In this document: positions 63,341 through 64,000 of the stretch, piece after piece | How positions within the stretch are numbered: the first letter of the stretch is position 1 | Layout of the letters: each line of letters starts with the position of its first letter | Source: Promethearchaeia archaeon | GTDB taxonomy: Archaea > Asgardarchaeota > Lokiarchaeia > Sigyniarchaeales > SOKP01 | NCBI GenBank assembly: GCA_029856145.1 | Contig: JAHQWK010000022.1 | Coordinates: 61,422 to 125,421, forward strand | Direction: 5' to 3' | Length of the DNA stretch: 64,000 bases | The notes under the pieces: model-generated | Databases searched by the model: none | What the model was told of the DNA's origin: nothing | The model's input: only the letters and a program-made list of their open reading frames with translations | Translations under genes and position numbers: made by a program

Positions 63341-63481
63341 AAGTATACTTTTATTAAAAAAACTTGTTAATTCAGATTTATATATTTATCAAAATATAGA
63401 CTTAAATAATGGTTGTTGCTATATATTACAATAATAAATGAAAAATCTAAAGGATACAAAAAAATAAGAATAAATACATAA

Positions 63482-63676
63482 ATGATCGCCATAATCAAAA
63501 AAATTATGATGGGTCTCATTGTAATATCGATATCTTGTGGACTACTTTGCCTTCCATTCACGGGTGTATTATATGGAGGACGTCCTTTAAGAGGTATCCT
63601 TATAACAGGAGGTATATCTTTTGTCATAGCAGCAATGTTAATTATAATATATATAATTATAGGAAATATAAAGTAG
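63482..63676 (+). CDS. Small two-helix membrane protein
   Basis: 64 residues with hydrophobic helices at about 5-27 and 38-60 and a Gly/Arg-rich turn (GGRPLRGILITGG). It is too short for a family call. No clear Shine-Dalgarno; upstream sequence is AT-rich. Probably an expressed membrane protein, since it has the usual hydrophobic pattern, but evidence is limited. The same frame region on the opposite strand is also open and hydrophobic. Confidence 0.45.
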   Translation: MIAIIKKIMMGLIVISISCGLLCLPFTGVLYGGRPLRGILITGGISFVIAAMLIIIYIIIGNIK

Positions 63677-63749
63677 AACAATAGGGAATAAATGTCCATT
63701 CATAATTAGCCCAAGAAAAATGATTCCCATAAAAAATAGTAGTTATTGG

Positions 63750-63772
63750 ATGATTATCCCCGCAAGGGATTC
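63750..63772 (+). repeat. 23-bp repeat with stem-loop, copy 2
   Basis: Second copy of the element at 63318, with ATCCC-CGCAA-GGGAT as the stem-loop. It lies downstream of the 64-residue gene. Confidence 0.45.
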
Positions 63773-63775
63773 GGA

Positions 63776-63799
63776 TCGATATCTATCGAATTCTTTTTT
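63776..63799 (+). terminator. Hairpin plus T-run terminator
   Basis: TCGATA (63776-63781) pairs with TATCGA (63784-63789) around TC, followed by ATTCTTTTTT. It closes the region after the 64-residue gene. Confidence 0.5.
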
Positions 63800-63800
63800 G

Positions 63801-63810
63801 TTTAAATATG
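63801..63810 (+). promoter_or_regulatory. TATA box of the last gene
   Basis: TTTAAATATG lies about 25 bases before the ATG at 63830, as expected for a leaderless archaeal mRNA. Confidence 0.5.
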
Positions 63811-63829
63811 CACAAAATATTGATAGTTC

Positions 63830-64000
63830 ATGGAAATAAATTCAATAAATACGGAACCAACGCCCCATCTTACTCATGAACTAGTAAAATGTGGGATTTG
63901 CAGAAATGAAATTAAACGAGGAGCATCGATATATCAGGAAGGGCTTACATTCGGAGTAGTGTGTGAAAAATGCTACAAGAATAATTCACAAGAAGATCTT
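63830..64000 (+). CDS. Zinc-ribbon protein, 5' part only
   Basis: The frame opens at the ATG at 63830 and runs off the right edge (57 codons visible). It carries CGIC (residues 21-24) and CEKC (about 45-48), so two CxxC pairs about 20 residues apart, which fits a zinc ribbon. The short polar N-terminus precedes it. Function unknown from the visible part. Confidence 0.6.
   Translation, partial: MEINSINTEPTPHLTHELVKCGICRNEIKRGASIYQEGLTFGVVCEKCYKNNSQEDL

Noticed and set aside
36000..64000. Prophage or integrated virus
   Set aside because: No integrase, capsid, terminase or tRNA attachment site is visible. The block looks accessory, but a viral origin is not supported.

Overview
The window is AT-rich archaeal DNA with closely packed genes and looks like an Asgard archaeon, most likely of the Lokiarchaeia. 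The evidence is a Rab/Ras-like small GTPase next to an ESCRT cluster (ESCRT-III, MIT-AAA Vps4, Vps25-like and Vps22-like proteins), longin/roadblock-like domain proteins, a Nip7-type PUA protein and TFB/TATA transcription. Both Shine-Dalgarno-led starts (GGTGA, GAGGT) and probable leaderless starts occur. I see no rRNA, tRNA or CRISPR array.

Regions. 0-6.5 kb: end of a membrane protein, a PfkB sugar kinase, then GTPase - ESCRT-III <-> Vps4 - Vps25 / Vps22 and Nip7. These could form a membrane-remodelling module in which Vps22 and Vps25 nucleate ESCRT-III filaments that Vps4 disassembles; the GTPase may act upstream. 6.5-16 kb: an anchored surface protein, a 7-TM protein with a longin-like domain, a winged-helix regulator, an m5C RNA methyltransferase, CYTH and HD proteins, and a second longin-like protein. 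16-36 kb: mostly housekeeping metabolism: sugar-nucleotide transferase, two MFS transporters, acyl-CoA synthetase, HAD and MBL hydrolases, alpha-glucan phosphorylase with two in-frame TGA codons, tRNA-dihydrouridine synthase, MtnA-like isomerase, DUF1848, PhzF, radical SAM, a CDF transporter and an Ldh_2 dehydrogenase.

36-64 kb is an accessory-looking block. It opens with two GNAT-type proteins around a PP-loop ATPase. Next comes a tight five-gene minus-strand operon: a helix-hairpin-helix membrane protein, two membrane proteins, a 1267-residue HerA/VirB4-like ATPase whose Walker A is destroyed, and a small helical protein. A 485-bp spacer with strong predicted RNA structure separates this from a Ski2/Hel308-type helicase with a SWIM zinc finger. 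Then follow small paralogous proteins, an operon of a Hef/FANCM-type helicase with DUF1922-like and putative winged-helix partners, a 999-codon ORF (about 975-residue protein) for an anchored extracellular alpha/alpha-toroid-like protein, a TFB-type factor, and a three-gene operon (M50-like membrane metalloprotease, small membrane protein, RecA/KaiC-like ATPase).

Most promoters I could recognise in this last block share a T-run followed by a TTTATATA-type TATA box. The best candidates for an undescribed system are the 40.4-48.3 kb membrane operon with its pseudo-ATPase and the structured spacer that separates it from the helicase. All family calls were made by eye from motifs; no database search was run.
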